A stretch of DNA of 49,174 bases from an uncultured Gammaproteobacteria bacterium (GTDB lineage Bacteria > Pseudomonadota > Gammaproteobacteria > GCA-002705445 > GCA-002716945). The stretch is taken from positions 1-49,174 of the forward strand of contig CAJWPJ010000007.1 of assembly GCA_913045115.1 (NCBI GenBank), in the 5' to 3' direction. The stretch's first letter is position 1. Every line of letters starts with the position of its first letter. Of the stretch, positions 6,790 through 15,878 are shown one piece after another. Below the pieces are notes generated by a model. The model was not told where the DNA came from. It searched no databases and was given only the letters and a program-made list of their open reading frames with translations. The translations under genes were made by a program, and so were the position numbers.

Positions 6790-8301
6790 GTGTACAAAAA
6801 ATATTTTTTAATAATTGCCGTATTATTGATTTCTGGCTGTCAACACACAGCATCACGATCGCTTTCAGAGCTTACATCCAGCAATGGTCTCCTGGGAGTA
6901 AATAGTACTTGCGAAACAGCAAAACTACAAAATAAAAACTTTAATTCCGTTTGGACCCGAATGAGGTCCGGTTTTTGTTTTAGAAATATAAACTCTTCAA
7001 GAATTTCAGAAGAACTAAAATGGATGAAAAAAAATAAAAGCTTCGTCTACAGGTCAATAGACAGATCAAAGCCTTATTTGTTCCATATATTATCATACTT
7101 AGAGAAAAGGAACTTGCCACATGAGCTTGCTCTATTGCCAATGGTAGAGAGCGGGTTTCAACCATTTGCATATTCAACCTCTAGAGCAGCAGGAATTTGG
7201 CAATTTATCCCTCCAACTGCACGTGAATATGGTTTAAAGATGAACTGGTTATATGATGGTAGACGAGATGTTCTTGAATCGACTAAAGCGGCAACATACT
7301 TTTTACGTGATATGCATCGACATTTCAAAGGTAATTGGTTACTCGCAATTGCATCATACAATACTGGGGCGGGAAATGTAGGAAAAGCAATTGATAGGGC
7401 TAATAACTTATTCACTAAACCATCATATTGGGACTTAAATCTTCCTAGAGAGACAGAGTTGTATGTACCGAGACTTCTAGCTTTATCTAAGATAATTGCA
7501 AATCCACAAAGATATGGTTTTGATCTTCCAGCAATACCAAATAAGAAATTTACATCGACAGTTAATTTTAGAGACCCATTAGACTTTAAAACGCTGTCTA
7601 TTATTACAGGTGTCAGTCAAGAAGAGTTAACAAACTTAAATCCAGGCTATAGTACTTGGATACTAGATCCCTCACAACAAAATAAACTCTTGCTACCCGT
7701 GGATGCGGCTAAAGTTTTTAATAAAAGATACAATAAAGTATCTAGATCAATATATGAGAACAAAATACATAATGTAGTCAAAGGTGATAGTCTCTATAGG
7801 ATTTCACGAATTTATAATGTAAAAATAAGCGCATTAAAGAAAACAAATGGTCTTACTAAAGATGTAATATATATTAATCAGAAGCTGAGAATTCCATCTG
7901 AACTAAATACAGGCAGTAAGGAATTTATTACAATCAACAATCAAAAATATTTCATTAACAAAAAAGAAATAGTATTTAATCATATAGTCAAAAGATATGA
8001 TAACTGGTACAGGATAGCAAAAAAATATGATGTCTCATTGAATAAACTTCTAAGCTGGAATAATGCTGATAAAAAAACAAAACTAAAAATAAATAGTCTC
8101 GTAAAAATTAAATTACAAGGGCCTATACTAACTAAAAGTAAAGACATAAACATATTACGATACGTTGTCGGGTCAGGAGATAGATATGATCAAGTGGTCA
8201 GAGGTTTTAATATTGACAAAGAGGATCTCATAAAAGATAACAAACTCAAAAATAGAAAATATTTAACAGCTGGTGATAATCTTATAATCACTTTGAACTA
8301 A
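6790..8301 (+). CDS. mltD: Membrane-bound lytic murein transglycosylase D with LysM repeats
   Basis: MltD cleaves glycan strands of peptidoglycan, forming 1,6-anhydromuramyl ends; such products feed NagZ, also encoded here. The GTG-started 503-residue protein has a lipoprotein signal ending in the lipobox LISGC (C17), then an SLT domain at about residues 95-215 with catalytic E120 in PMVESGF and the AGIWQFIPPTAREYG and ASYNTGAGNVGKA motifs. Two clear LysM repeats follow near 325-370 and 397-445, and a third, degenerate one reaches the C-terminus. The gene is divergent from the methyltransferase with only 17 bases between the annotated starts. It ends in CTAA, shared with the cysM stop. Confidence 0.95.
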   Translation: MYKKYFLIIAVLLISGCQHTASRSLSELTSSNGLLGVNSTCETAKLQNKNFNSVWTRMRSGFCFRNINSSRISEELKWMKKNKSFVYRSIDRSKPYLFHILSYLEKRNLPHELALLPMVESGFQPFAYSTSRAAGIWQFIPPTAREYGLKMNWLYDGRRDVLESTKAATYFLRDMHRHFKGNWLLAIASYNTGAGNVGKAIDRANNLFTKPSYWDLNLPRETELYVPRLLALSKIIANPQRYGFDLPAIPNKKFTSTVNFRDPLDFKTLSIITGVSQEELTNLNPGYSTWILDPSQQNKLLLPVDAAKVFNKRYNKVSRSIYENKIHNVVKGDSLYRISRIYNVKISALKKTNGLTKDVIYINQKLRIPSELNTGSKEFITINNQKYFINKKEIVFNHIVKRYDNWYRIAKKYDVSLNKLLSWNNADKKTKLKINSLVKIKLQGPILTKSKDINILRYVVGSGDRYDQVVRGFNIDKEDLIKDNKLKNRKYLTAGDNLIITLN

Positions 8302-9161
8302 ATCTTTGATAAATATCTATCACCCCTATCGCATAGTATTGTAACAATAATTGAATCTTGGGCATTGTTAGCGATTTTTTTTGCAATATGCACATTAGCA
8401 CCTGCTGAGACTCCTACAAAGAGACCATTTTTTCGAGATAGATATTCCATTGATTTCTCGGCATCATCTTGACTAATATCAATTATGTCATCTACTAAGG
8501 CGTCTTTAAATATCTCTGGGATATATTCAGGCTTCCATCTTCTGATCCCAGGTATCCTAGAACCTTCGGTAGGTTGAACTCCAATTATTTGAATACTTGT
8601 GTCTTGTTCCTTCAAAAAACGAGATACTCCTGTGATAGTCCCAGTCGTGCCCATAGCAGACACAAAATGTGTAATTTTTTTTTCAGTTTGATTCCAAATC
8701 TCAGGTCCTGTTGTATCATAATGGGCTAAATAGTTAGATTTATTTGCAAACTGATTAAGTATAAAACCTTCTCCATTATTAGTCATTTCTATTGCAAGGT
8801 CTCTTGCGCCTTCCATATCCTGTTCTTTTGTAACTAGAACCACTTCAGCTCCGTAGGCCTTCATGGTTTTTATTCTTTCAATAGATGCAGTTTCGGGCAT
8901 TATAAGTTTGATTTTGAATCCACGTATAGATGCTGCCATTGCTAGCGCGATACCTGTGTTACCACTTGTTGCTTCAATTAATGTGTCGCCCTTTTTAATT
9001 AATCCTCTGTTTTCTGCATCCTTGATCATTCTTATAGCAGGACGATCTTTTATAGATCCAGCAGGATTATTTCCCTCGAGCTTTGCATAAATACTATTGG
9101 TGCCTATCCTATCGATGAGAACTAAGGGTGTATTGCCGATATAGTTTTCGATATCACTCAT
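8298..9161 (-). CDS. cysM: Cysteine synthase B (O-acetylserine sulfhydrylase family)
   Basis: PLP enzyme that makes cysteine from O-acetylserine and sulfide or thiosulfate. The 287-residue protein has the PLP lysine K38 in GSIKDRP, the cofactor-binding TSGNTG loop at 65-70 and the glycine-rich SAMGTTGTITGVS segment. The CysM-type signature GRxxWxPEYxP near the end is seen as RIPGIRRWKPEYIPEIF, favouring CysM over CysK. It is the last gene of the sdh-pdxJ-acpS operon and overlaps acpS by four bases. Confidence 0.93.
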   Translation of the reverse strand: MSDIENYIGNTPLVLIDRIGTNSIYAKLEGNNPAGSIKDRPAIRMIKDAENRGLIKKGDTLIEATSGNTGIALAMAASIRGFKIKLIMPETASIERIKTMKAYGAEVVLVTKEQDMEGARDLAIEMTNNGEGFILNQFANKSNYLAHYDTTGPEIWNQTEKKITHFVSAMGTTGTITGVSRFLKEQDTSIQIIGVQPTEGSRIPGIRRWKPEYIPEIFKDALVDDIIDISQDDAEKSMEYLSRKNGLFVGVSAGANVHIAKKIANNAQDSIIVTILCDRGDRYLSKI

Positions 9162-9535
9162 GACTCAACTACAACGAATGCTATCGAGGAAGTATCAGAG
9201 TCTGTGATTGAGAGTTGTAAGCTTGTATAACGACTATTGATAATCTCTTCGAGTTTAGAAGATAAAGAAAAAAAAGGTTTACCATTAATATCATGTTTGA
9301 TAGTGATATATTTTGGATATAGTCCTTCTCTATATAACCCTGTACCAAGAGCTTTAGATAGGGCCTCTTTTGCAGCAAACCTTTTGGATAAAAAAGAGGC
9401 TTTATTAGGAATGTTTAAATAGTCTGAATGTTCTTCAACGGATAAAATTTTGCTAGCAACTCTATTGCCAAATTTTTTAACAAGTTTTATAAATCTATCT
9501 TTATCAACTAAATCAACACCTATACCTCTAATCAT
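9158..9535 (-). CDS. acpS: Holo-[acyl-carrier-protein] synthase
   Basis: AcpS transfers 4'-phosphopantetheine from CoA to acyl carrier protein. The 125-residue protein shows the two family motifs with metal-binding residues: IGVDLVDKDRF (D8) and FAAKEALSKALGTG (E57, K61). It lies directly after pdxJ, with an eight-base overlap, an arrangement conserved in gammaproteobacteria, and overlaps cysM by four bases. Confidence 0.96.
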   Translation of the reverse strand: MIRGIGVDLVDKDRFIKLVKKFGNRVASKILSVEEHSDYLNIPNKASFLSKRFAAKEALSKALGTGLYREGLYPKYITIKHDINGKPFFSLSSKLEEIINSRYTSLQLSITDSDTSSIAFVVVES

Positions 9536-10268
9536 TGTCTAATAAACTCCTATAGTCTTGAACGGCACATTTGAGACCCTTAAATATCGAGTCTGCAATA
9601 ACAGAATGTCCAATATTAAGCTCCTCTATTTGAGATATTTTACAGATATTTGATAAATTTGATAGATTTAAACCATGCCCTGCATGAACCTGAATTTTAT
9701 TTTTACTCGCATACTCAGCAGCAATTGTTAATTTTTCTAACTCCTGCAATTGTTGGTTGGGATTAGTTGAATCTGCGTATGTCCCAGTATGTAATTCAAT
9801 ACAGCTAACACCAGATTTGATTGCATAATCAATTTGATTAATATCAGGGTCAATAAATAAAGATGGTATGATGTTATTTTTAGTCATTTTTAAAATTGCT
9901 TCTTGAAGGAAATTGAATTTTTCTTTAGACATACCGCTAATGTCTAGTCCTCCCTCAGTTGTTAACTCCTCTCTTTTTTCAGGAACAAGGCAACAATAAT
10001 CTGGTTGAGTTTTTAGACATATTGTCAGCATCTCCTCAGTTAATGCCATTTCTAGATTCAGTTTTCTAGCAACGGATTTTACATCAATCAAATCTTGATC
10101 CTGGATATGCCTTCTATCTTCTCGTAAGTGAACTGTGATTAAGTCAGCTCCTGAGTCTTCAGCTATTTTTACCGCATCTATTAGAGATGGATATGGAGTT
10201 CCTCGGTTTGTTTTGATTGTAGCGATATGATCAATGTTTATACCAAGTCTTATTTTATTTTTTGACAT
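9528..10268 (-). CDS. pdxJ: Pyridoxine 5'-phosphate synthase
   Basis: PdxJ condenses 1-deoxyxylulose 5-phosphate with 3-amino-2-oxopropyl phosphate to form pyridoxine 5'-phosphate, the last ring-forming step of the DXP-dependent vitamin B6 pathway. The 246-residue TIM-barrel protein has LGINIDHIATIKTNRGT at the N-terminus, the TVHLREDRRHI loop, and the C-terminal VHAGHGLN and EELNIGHSVIADS phosphate-binding elements. It overlaps sdhE by 14 bases and acpS by eight. PLP made here serves CysM and GnnB, among others. Confidence 0.96.
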   Translation of the reverse strand: MSKNKIRLGINIDHIATIKTNRGTPYPSLIDAVKIAEDSGADLITVHLREDRRHIQDQDLIDVKSVARKLNLEMALTEEMLTICLKTQPDYCCLVPEKREELTTEGGLDISGMSKEKFNFLQEAILKMTKNNIIPSLFIDPDINQIDYAIKSGVSCIELHTGTYADSTNPNQQLQELEKLTIAAEYASKNKIQVHAGHGLNLSNLSNICKISQIEELNIGHSVIADSIFKGLKCAVQDYRSLLDND

Positions 10269-10506
10269 TTTTTAAAATAGACAACTTTGATAGTTGTGCA
10301 ATAATATTCTCATACTTTTTATTGTAACTAGATTTTCCACTAATAGCATTCAACAAATCATAAGTTTCAATTTCGAGAATTTCCTCAAATAAGATTTTAT
10401 CCTCAGTGTTGAGATTCTCATAATAAGTCTCAAGGTAGTTTTGTAGTAGTATATCCAACTCTCTTATACCTTTTCTTGCTTTCCAGCGGAGTTTGTTAAG
10501 CGACAT
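10255..10506 (-). CDS. sdhE: SdhE FAD assembly factor (SDHAF2/Sdh5 family)
   Basis: SdhE promotes covalent attachment of FAD to SdhA. I chose the ATG at 10506, one base after the sdhB stop, giving an 83-residue protein of normal size; a TTG at 10521 would add five residues. The helical bundle begins SLNKLRWKARKGIRELD, matching the family signature RRGMRELD, except that the Arg of the conserved RGxxE motif is Lys (K12). It lies immediately downstream of sdhB, which supports the role. The second half (FEEILEIETYDLLNAISGK) also matches. The Lys change is conservative but unusual at a functionally important position. Confidence 0.9.
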   Translation of the reverse strand: MSLNKLRWKARKGIRELDILLQNYLETYYENLNTEDKILFEEILEIETYDLLNAISGKSSYNKKYENIIAQLSKLSILKNVKK

Positions 10507-10507
10507 A

Positions 10508-11275
10508 TTAAGCTTTGACAAGCATTTTCTTAATTTCTGAGATTGCTCTTGCGGGATTTAAATTCTTAGGACAAGTTTTTGTGCAATTCATAATTGTGTG
10601 ACATCTAAATAATTTGAATTTATCGGCTAGACCTGAAAGTCTTTCCTCTTTTGCTGTATCTCTACTGTCAATTATCCACTTGTATGCATGCATCAATGTT
10701 GCAGGACCTAGATATTTATCTGAGTTCCACCAGTAACTTGGGCAACTAGTTGAGCAACACGCACACAACACGCATTCTACTAAGCCATCAAGTTTAGATC
10801 TATCCTCTTGAGACTGAATATGTTCTCTTTCAGGTTTATTATCATTAATTAACCATGGTTTAATAGATTTGTACTGTGCATAGAAGTTATTTAAATCCGG
10901 AACTAAATCTTTGATTACGGGCATATGTGGTAAAGGATTAATTTTTAATTTTTTCTCATCTGAGATATCGGTTATGCATGCAAGATTGTTAGTACCATTT
11001 ATGTTCATTGAACAAGAGCCACAAATGCCTTCTCTACACGAGCGTCTGAAGGTGAGTGTTGGATCTATTTTGCTCTTTATGTAAATTAGTACATCTAGTG
11101 CCATAGGACCAAAGTTTTCTTTATTTAAAAGATAAGTATCTGTATATGGATTACTTTTAGTGTCTGGGTTATACCTGTATACCTCTACAGTTAGCATATT
11201 CTCAGATTTATTTAAATCAGTATATGTTTTGCCTTTTTTAACAATAGAATTAACTGGTAATGTAAACTTAGCCAT
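10508..11275 (-). CDS. sdhB: Succinate dehydrogenase iron-sulfur subunit
   Basis: SdhB carries electrons from FAD in SdhA to quinone through [2Fe-2S], [4Fe-4S] and [3Fe-4S] clusters on the cytoplasmic face of the inner membrane. In 255 residues the [2Fe-2S] cysteines are C80, C85, C88 and C100 (CREGICGSC ... C), and the second cluster motif is C168-x2-C171-x2-C174-x3-C178-P. A third set occurs in [17 protein letters not shown]. The N-terminus is about 15-20 residues longer than in E. coli, resembling the alphaproteobacterial/mitochondrial type. It starts on the last base of the sdhA stop. Confidence 0.97.
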   Translation of the reverse strand: MAKFTLPVNSIVKKGKTYTDLNKSENMLTVEVYRYNPDTKSNPYTDTYLLNKENFGPMALDVLIYIKSKIDPTLTFRRSCREGICGSCSMNINGTNNLACITDISDEKKLKINPLPHMPVIKDLVPDLNNFYAQYKSIKPWLINDNKPEREHIQSQEDRSKLDGLVECVLCACCSTSCPSYWWNSDKYLGPATLMHAYKWIIDSRDTAKEERLSGLADKFKLFRCHTIMNCTKTCPKNLNPARAISEIKKMLVKA

Positions 11276-13041
11276 TAGTATGTCCTCGCCTTTAATGCTA
11301 CAGTTTCCATTTCATCAGTCAAGGTATCAAGCTGAACATTTCTATAAGCATATTTAGCTTCGCCATTTTCATCTATAGAGACAAGAGAGTGTTTTAACCA
11401 GTTATTGTCATCTCTCTCCGGATAATCATCACGAGCGTGACTACCTCTACTCTCAGTTCTTGCAGAAGCTGAATACAAAGTAGCTAGAGATTGATATAAG
11501 AGGTTATTTAGCTCTAGTGTTTCCGCTAAGTCAGTATTCCAAATAAGCGAAGAATCAGATAGCTTGATATTACTAAAGTCATTGTAGAGACCTTTCATGA
11601 TTTCTATACCTTTGTCCATAGTTTCTTGATCTCTGTATACAGGAGCATATCTTTGCATTGTTCTTTGCATACTGTCCCTAATTTCAGATGGATTAATATC
11701 ACCACTAGCATTTTTAATGGAATTAAACCTTGATAGAATCTTGTCAATTGTAGATGCAGAAATATCAATGTGGTTTTCTGGTTTATCTTTCAATACTTCT
11801 ATGGCTCTATTGGCTGCAGACCTTCCAAAAACTACTAAATCTAGTAAAGAATTTGATCCGAGTCTATTAGCGCCATGAACAGATACGCAAGCTCCCTCAC
11901 CTACAGCCATGAGACCTTGAACTACATTATTTTCTGAGTCTAATACTTCAGTGTTGTAATTTGTGGGAGTGCCGCCCATATTGTAATGAACTGTTGGTAT
12001 GACAGGGATTGGATCTTTAGTTACGTCGACACCTGCAAATATATGCGCAGTTTCAGCAATTCCTGGGAGTTTTTCATTGATAACTTCCGGATCTAAGTGC
12101 TCTAGATGAAGATGGGCATGATCTTTGTCAGAACCAACGCCTCTGCCTGCATTAACCTCCATTTGGATTGCTCGACTTACAACATCACGAGAAGCTAAAT
12201 CTTTAGCATTTGGTGCATATTTTGGCATGAATCTCTCTCCTTCGGAATTCGTCAAATATCCTCCTTCGCCTCTAGCACCCTCAGTAATTAGACAGCCTGC
12301 TCCGTATATTCCTGTTGGATGAAATTGTATAAATTCCATATCCTGTAATGGGAGATTTGCTCTTAAGATCATGCCATTTCCATCTCCTGTACATGTATGA
12401 GCAGAGGTTGAAGATAGATATGCTCTACCATATCCACCTGTTGCAAGTATCACCATGTGCGATTGAAATAAATGGACTTTTCCATCTTCCAAACACCAAG
12501 CTAAAACTCCAACACATTTACCTTCTTCAAATAATAAATCTATAACGAAATACTCTATATAAAAATCGACATCATTTTTTAATGATTGAGTATAAAGGGT
12601 ATGTAAAATGGCGTGACCTGTTCTATCAGCCGCAGCACAGGTTCTTTGCGCAATTCCTTTACCATATTCTGTAGTCATTCCACCAAAAGGTCTTTGATAT
12701 ATTTTGCCTTCTTCTGTTCTAGAGAATGGTACTCCAAAATGTTCTAGCTCAATGATTGACTCAACAGCATTTTTACACATGTACTCAATTGAGTCTTGAT
12801 CTCCTAACCAATCTGAACCTTTGACGGTATCATACATATGCCATCTCCAATCATCTTCACCCATGTTTCCAAGCGCTCCACTTATTCCACCTTGAGCAGC
12901 TACAGTGTGACTTCTTGTTGGAAAAACTTTAGAGATGCAAGCTACAGAGAGATCAGATTGTGACAGTCCCATTGATGCGCGCAATCCTGATCCACCTGCA
13001 CCAACTACTAGAACATCATGTTCGTGTTTAATTAAATCCAT
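11275..13041 (-). CDS. sdhA: Succinate dehydrogenase flavoprotein subunit
   Basis: SdhA oxidises succinate to fumarate using covalently bound FAD. The 588-residue protein has the dinucleotide-binding [11 protein letters not shown] loop, the flavinylation His in [15 protein letters not shown], the substrate-site segment [22 protein letters not shown], and the C-terminal [17 protein letters not shown] catalytic motif. Start ATG at 13041 follows the sdhD stop by one base. Together with sdhB, sdhC and sdhD it forms complex II. Confidence 0.98.
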   Translation of the reverse strand: MDLIKHEHDVLVVGAGGSGLRASMGLSQSDLSVACISKVFPTRSHTVAAQGGISGALGNMGEDDWRWHMYDTVKGSDWLGDQDSIEYMCKNAVESIIELEHFGVPFSRTEEGKIYQRPFGGMTTEYGKGIAQRTCAAADRTGHAILHTLYTQSLKNDVDFYIEYFVIDLLFEEGKCVGVLAWCLEDGKVHLFQSHMVILATGGYGRAYLSSTSAHTCTGDGNGMILRANLPLQDMEFIQFHPTGIYGAGCLITEGARGEGGYLTNSEGERFMPKYAPNAKDLASRDVVSRAIQMEVNAGRGVGSDKDHAHLHLEHLDPEVINEKLPGIAETAHIFAGVDVTKDPIPVIPTVHYNMGGTPTNYNTEVLDSENNVVQGLMAVGEGACVSVHGANRLGSNSLLDLVVFGRSAANRAIEVLKDKPENHIDISASTIDKILSRFNSIKNASGDINPSEIRDSMQRTMQRYAPVYRDQETMDKGIEIMKGLYNDFSNIKLSDSSLIWNTDLAETLELNNLLYQSLATLYSASARTESRGSHARDDYPERDDNNWLKHSLVSIDENGEAKYAYRNVQLDTLTDEMETVALKARTY

Positions 13042-13042
13042 A

Positions 13043-13360
13043 TCAAATGCTCGCTAAAATTGTAATTGTTAAGAAAAAAGAGACTATATGAAATAGCTTC
13101 GATATAGAAACAATATTTTTTTGTAAGTTTTCGGAATGAACATAATCTTCTATGATTACCTCCATACCCATCGAACTATGAAATAATATAAAGCCCATAA
13201 ACAGTGTTGTAATTATAAATCCATTTATTGATCCAAGATCGTTTATAAGTTGATCATAAGGTAGTGTACCTAAATTAACAATATAATAAAGAGAAAAAAG
13301 AATAATAGGTACCAGCGCAATGGCGCTAATTCTCTGAAATTTCCAATGCTGGACTGACAT
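13043..13360 (-). CDS. sdhD: Succinate dehydrogenase membrane anchor subunit D
   Basis: A 105-residue protein with three membrane helices that together with SdhC anchors complex II and forms the quinone and haem b sites. The N-terminus ([19 protein letters not shown]) and the segment [16 protein letters not shown] match the family; the EDY tyrosine corresponds to the quinone-site region. The start codon overlaps the last base of the sdhC stop at 13360. Sequence is divergent from E. coli, but location between sdhC and sdhA makes the call secure. Confidence 0.94.
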   Translation of the reverse strand: MSVQHWKFQRISAIALVPIILFSLYYIVNLGTLPYDQLINDLGSINGFIITTLFMGFILFHSSMGMEVIIEDYVHSENLQKNIVSISKLFHIVSFFLTITILASI

Positions 13361-13743
13361 TAGATGGCTCCCGATATAAAAATAATTAAAAGTGTGATTC
13401 CGAGAGATGTTCCGACTACTGCGTACCCTGATTTATAACTACTGTCCAGATCTAAACCATAACCAGCATCCCACGCTAGATGTCTTATCCCATTGCATAA
13501 GTGATAAGACAATCCAAAAATAGCAAAGAAAAGAACCAACTTAACAAAGCTATTTTGAAATATAGTCATCACAAACGAATGGCTATCTTGTGATAATGTC
13601 AAAAAATATAAAATCAATGGGGAGGCAATAATTACAAGGCTAAGAGCAAACCCAGTAAGTCTGTGAGTTATAGACAATATAGAGGTTAACTGTGGTTTAT
13701 ATATTTGCAGATGCGGTGATAATGGTCTTTTTGTAGCGTTCAT
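13360..13743 (-). CDS. sdhC: Succinate dehydrogenase cytochrome b556 subunit C
   Basis: A 127-residue, three-helix membrane subunit. N-terminal RPLSPHLQIYKPQLTSILSITHRLTG is the family signature; H81 in SYHLCNGIRHL aligns with the haem-ligand position, and GIRHLAWDAGYG follows. It starts two bases after the stop of the small SDHAF4-like gene, so both are co-transcribed. Identity is secure. Confidence 0.96.
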   Translation of the reverse strand: MNATKRPLSPHLQIYKPQLTSILSITHRLTGFALSLVIIASPLILYFLTLSQDSHSFVMTIFQNSFVKLVLFFAIFGLSYHLCNGIRHLAWDAGYGLDLDSSYKSGYAVVGTSLGITLLIIFISGAI

Positions 13744-13745
13744 AT

Positions 13746-13886
13746 CTAGAAGTCTATACAGCGTCCATTCTTTTCCCAGTCACCATATCTTGTTGGTTCG
13801 GGTCCCTTTCTACCGCCGATTTCTTTGGGCGACTTATCCTTATTTTTTGGAACTATAAGCTTACTTTTTTTGCCCTTATTTCCCAT
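13746..13886 (-). CDS. DUF1674 / SDHAF4-like succinate dehydrogenase assembly factor (46 aa)
   Basis: This small gene encodes 46 residues ending EIGGRKGPEPTRYGDWEKNG and then RCIDF, the hallmark C-terminus of the DUF1674/SDHAF4 family. In mitochondria SDHAF4 binds flavinylated SdhA and helps it join SdhB, protecting against oxidants. Start is the ATG at 13886, after AGGGA a few bases upstream. The first 20 residues are lysine-rich and presumably disordered. It is the first gene of the sdhC-D-A-B-E operon, two bases ahead of sdhC, which strongly supports a complex II role. The family is best known from alphaproteobacteria and mitochondria. Confidence 0.9.
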   Translation of the reverse strand: MGNKGKKSKLIVPKNKDKSPKEIGGRKGPEPTRYGDWEKNGRCIDF

Positions 13887-13913
13887 GATTATCCCTAAAA
13901 TACTTTGATGGAT

Positions 13914-13919
13914 ATTATA
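13914..13919 (-). promoter_or_regulatory. Candidate -10 box of the sdh operon
   Basis: A perfect minus-strand TATAAT (13919-13914) lies 27 bases upstream of the SDHAF4-like ATG, leaving a leader of about 20 bases with an AGGGA ribosome site. No good -35 hexamer is visible at 16-18 bases. The gap 13887-14020 is the longest non-coding stretch in the window and contains nothing else I can identify. Confidence 0.4.
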
Positions 13920-14020
13920 TGAAAATATTTTTAAAATAAATAGTAATTTATTAGGATATACTTAAATACTATAAAATGGCTTGCAACCGATGATATTTAT
14001 TATAAATTACAATATTTTAT

Positions 14021-14932
14021 ATGGATAATATAACTGAAAAGATACGTTTAAAACACGATAAACTTTATCGAGATAACACTCTTACTGCAATAAAGGTAAC
14101 AGGTACAGATAACAAAAAATTTCTTCAAGGGCAGCTAACTAATGATATAGAGAATTTATCTGATAAATATGTACATGCATCATATTGTACACATCAAGGA
14201 AAGGTAATTGTAAATGTGCAAGCTTTTCTCTGTGACGACGAGATAATATTATTATTAACAAAATCATTAAGTAAATATTTTTTAGAAAAAATCTCAAAAT
14301 ATATACTCATGTCTGATGTCAAGTTTACGGAATATGACGACATTACAGTATTGTGGGGGTTAGGCGATAAAGCTCTAAAATTAATAGAAGAGCATAAAAT
14401 TGATTCCGATAAGTCATTTAATAAAATTAGCCAGTCTGAGTATGTAATCAATATGACTAATGATAAAAAACATCAAATTAGGTACATAGACCTTGATTCT
14501 ATTGCGTGTAAAAAAATAGAACATGAAACATTAGCAGAATCTCAAACTTGTTTAATAGATTTATTTAGCATGCATACTAGATTAAAGAAGCAAAATATTG
14601 AAAAGTTTATTCCACAAGTATTGAACTCTGACCAGCTCAATACGGTAAACTATAAAAAAGGCTGTTACACCGGACAGGAAGTAATTGCAAGGACACATTA
14701 TCTTGGTAATGTGAAAAAGCATACATATTTAGTCAGTGTAGATTCCTCGATAAACGACGAGAGTAATATTGTTAATTCAGACGGAGAGAGCGTTGGTGAG
14801 TTGATTGGAGAAACTTTTGAATTTGATAATATACTATTGTCTCACTGTATACTCAGAGATAGTTGTGACTTTAATGATTTACTAATCAACGACAAAGATG
14901 TTCAAGTACTAATTAAGGAAGATATTTCTTAA
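14021..14932 (+). CDS. ygfZ: YgfZ/GcvT-like folate-binding protein (iron-sulfur maintenance)
   Basis: YgfZ (COG0354; eukaryotic IBA57) uses a GcvT-like folate-binding fold to support assembly or repair of certain [4Fe-4S] enzymes. The 303-residue protein has the diagnostic K-G-C-Y-T-G-Q-E motif at 213-220 with the conserved Cys, and the N-terminal segment FLQGQLTNDI at about 34-43. It is transcribed alone and its 3' end overlaps convergent mdh by 20 bases. The adjacent sdh operon encodes an iron-sulfur enzyme, but linkage may be coincidental. Confidence 0.93.
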   Translation: MDNITEKIRLKHDKLYRDNTLTAIKVTGTDNKKFLQGQLTNDIENLSDKYVHASYCTHQGKVIVNVQAFLCDDEIILLLTKSLSKYFLEKISKYILMSDVKFTEYDDITVLWGLGDKALKLIEEHKIDSDKSFNKISQSEYVINMTNDKKHQIRYIDLDSIACKKIEHETLAESQTCLIDLFSMHTRLKKQNIEKFIPQVLNSDQLNTVNYKKGCYTGQEVIARTHYLGNVKKHTYLVSVDSSINDESNIVNSDGESVGELIGETFEFDNILLSHCILRDSCDFNDLLINDKDVQVLIKEDIS

Positions 14933-15878
14933 CTATCTCTCTCTCTTTAAGAAGTTCTTCTTCTGTTTGTTTGATTAAAGCAGTTAAACTATCATTGATA
15001 TCAAGGTTATCGATAACAGTAAAAGTTCCATCGTTTATTGTTAAAGGAAATGAAAACATAAGATCAGGCGAAATATTATATTCTCCAGTTGATAAAACAC
15101 CTAAAGCCTCACAATCATCTGATCCGAACTCTAATACATATATGTGATCATATATTGCAGATGCAGCTGAAGCCGCACTTGATAAGCCTCTAAACTCAAT
15201 TATCTCTCCCCCTCTTTTTTGTACTCTTGGGATGAAAGTATCATGAATCCAGGAGTGCTCTAGAGATATTTCTTTTGATGGGATAACGCAGTTATATAAG
15301 TCTGGAACTTGGGTAGTTGAATGATTGCCCCAAATTACCATATTTTTAATATTTTCAACTCTCTCATCAAGCTTCGTTGCTAATATGCTTTTCGCTCTAT
15401 TCTGATCGAGCTTCATTAAAGATGTAATATTTTCATTAGGTATTTTTGGTGTATTGTAATTCATTATTAATGCATTAGTATTAGCAGGATTACCAACAAT
15501 CACTATCTTTGTTTTTTTTGAACATACTTCATTAACTATCTGTGCCTGAGATCTAAAAATTTCAGCATTGTCTAGAATTAAATCTGATCTTTCCATACCC
15601 TTAGATCTAGGTTTTGCACCTACCATCAAAATGTAGTCAGCATCTGTAAAGGCTAATTCCGGATCATCTGTTATTAATAAGTTCTCTAAGGATTCAAATG
15701 CGCAATCCTCAATCTCATATTTCAAGCCCATGAGTGATTTTTGTGATTGTGAAATATCAAGTAATCTAATATTTATTTTGTCTGTATCTTTAAATGGTGG
15801 ATTCGATAAAATTCTAAAAATTAGTGAGTATGCAATATTACCTGCAGCGCCTGTAATTGTAATATTTTTAGTTACCAT
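14913..15878 (-). CDS. mdh: Malate dehydrogenase (NAD-dependent, type 2)
   Basis: Interconverts malate and oxaloacetate in the TCA cycle. The 321-residue sequence begins with the NAD-binding TGAAGNIAYSL loop and has GNPANTNALI (129-138), catalytic D158 in KLDQNRA and H186 in WGNHSTTQVPDL. These match the cytosolic/Thermus-type MDH rather than the 312-residue E. coli type. It overlaps kdsB by 11 bases, heading into an LPS gene set, and converges on ygfZ. Confidence 0.96.
   Translation of the reverse strand: MVTKNITITGAAGNIAYSLIFRILSNPPFKDTDKINIRLLDISQSQKSLMGLKYEIEDCAFESLENLLITDDPELAFTDADYILMVGAKPRSKGMERSDLILDNAEIFRSQAQIVNEVCSKKTKIVIVGNPANTNALIMNYNTPKIPNENITSLMKLDQNRAKSILATKLDERVENIKNMVIWGNHSTTQVPDLYNCVIPSKEISLEHSWIHDTFIPRVQKRGGEIIEFRGLSSAASAASAIYDHIYVLEFGSDDCEALGVLSTGEYNISPDLMFSFPLTINDGTFTVIDNLDINDSLTALIKQTEEELLKEREIVKKYLP

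Noticed and set aside
12125-12545. Plus-strand small open frames within sdhA
   Set aside because: They lie inside a strongly conserved flavoprotein gene on the opposite strand, without ribosome sites or recognisable products.
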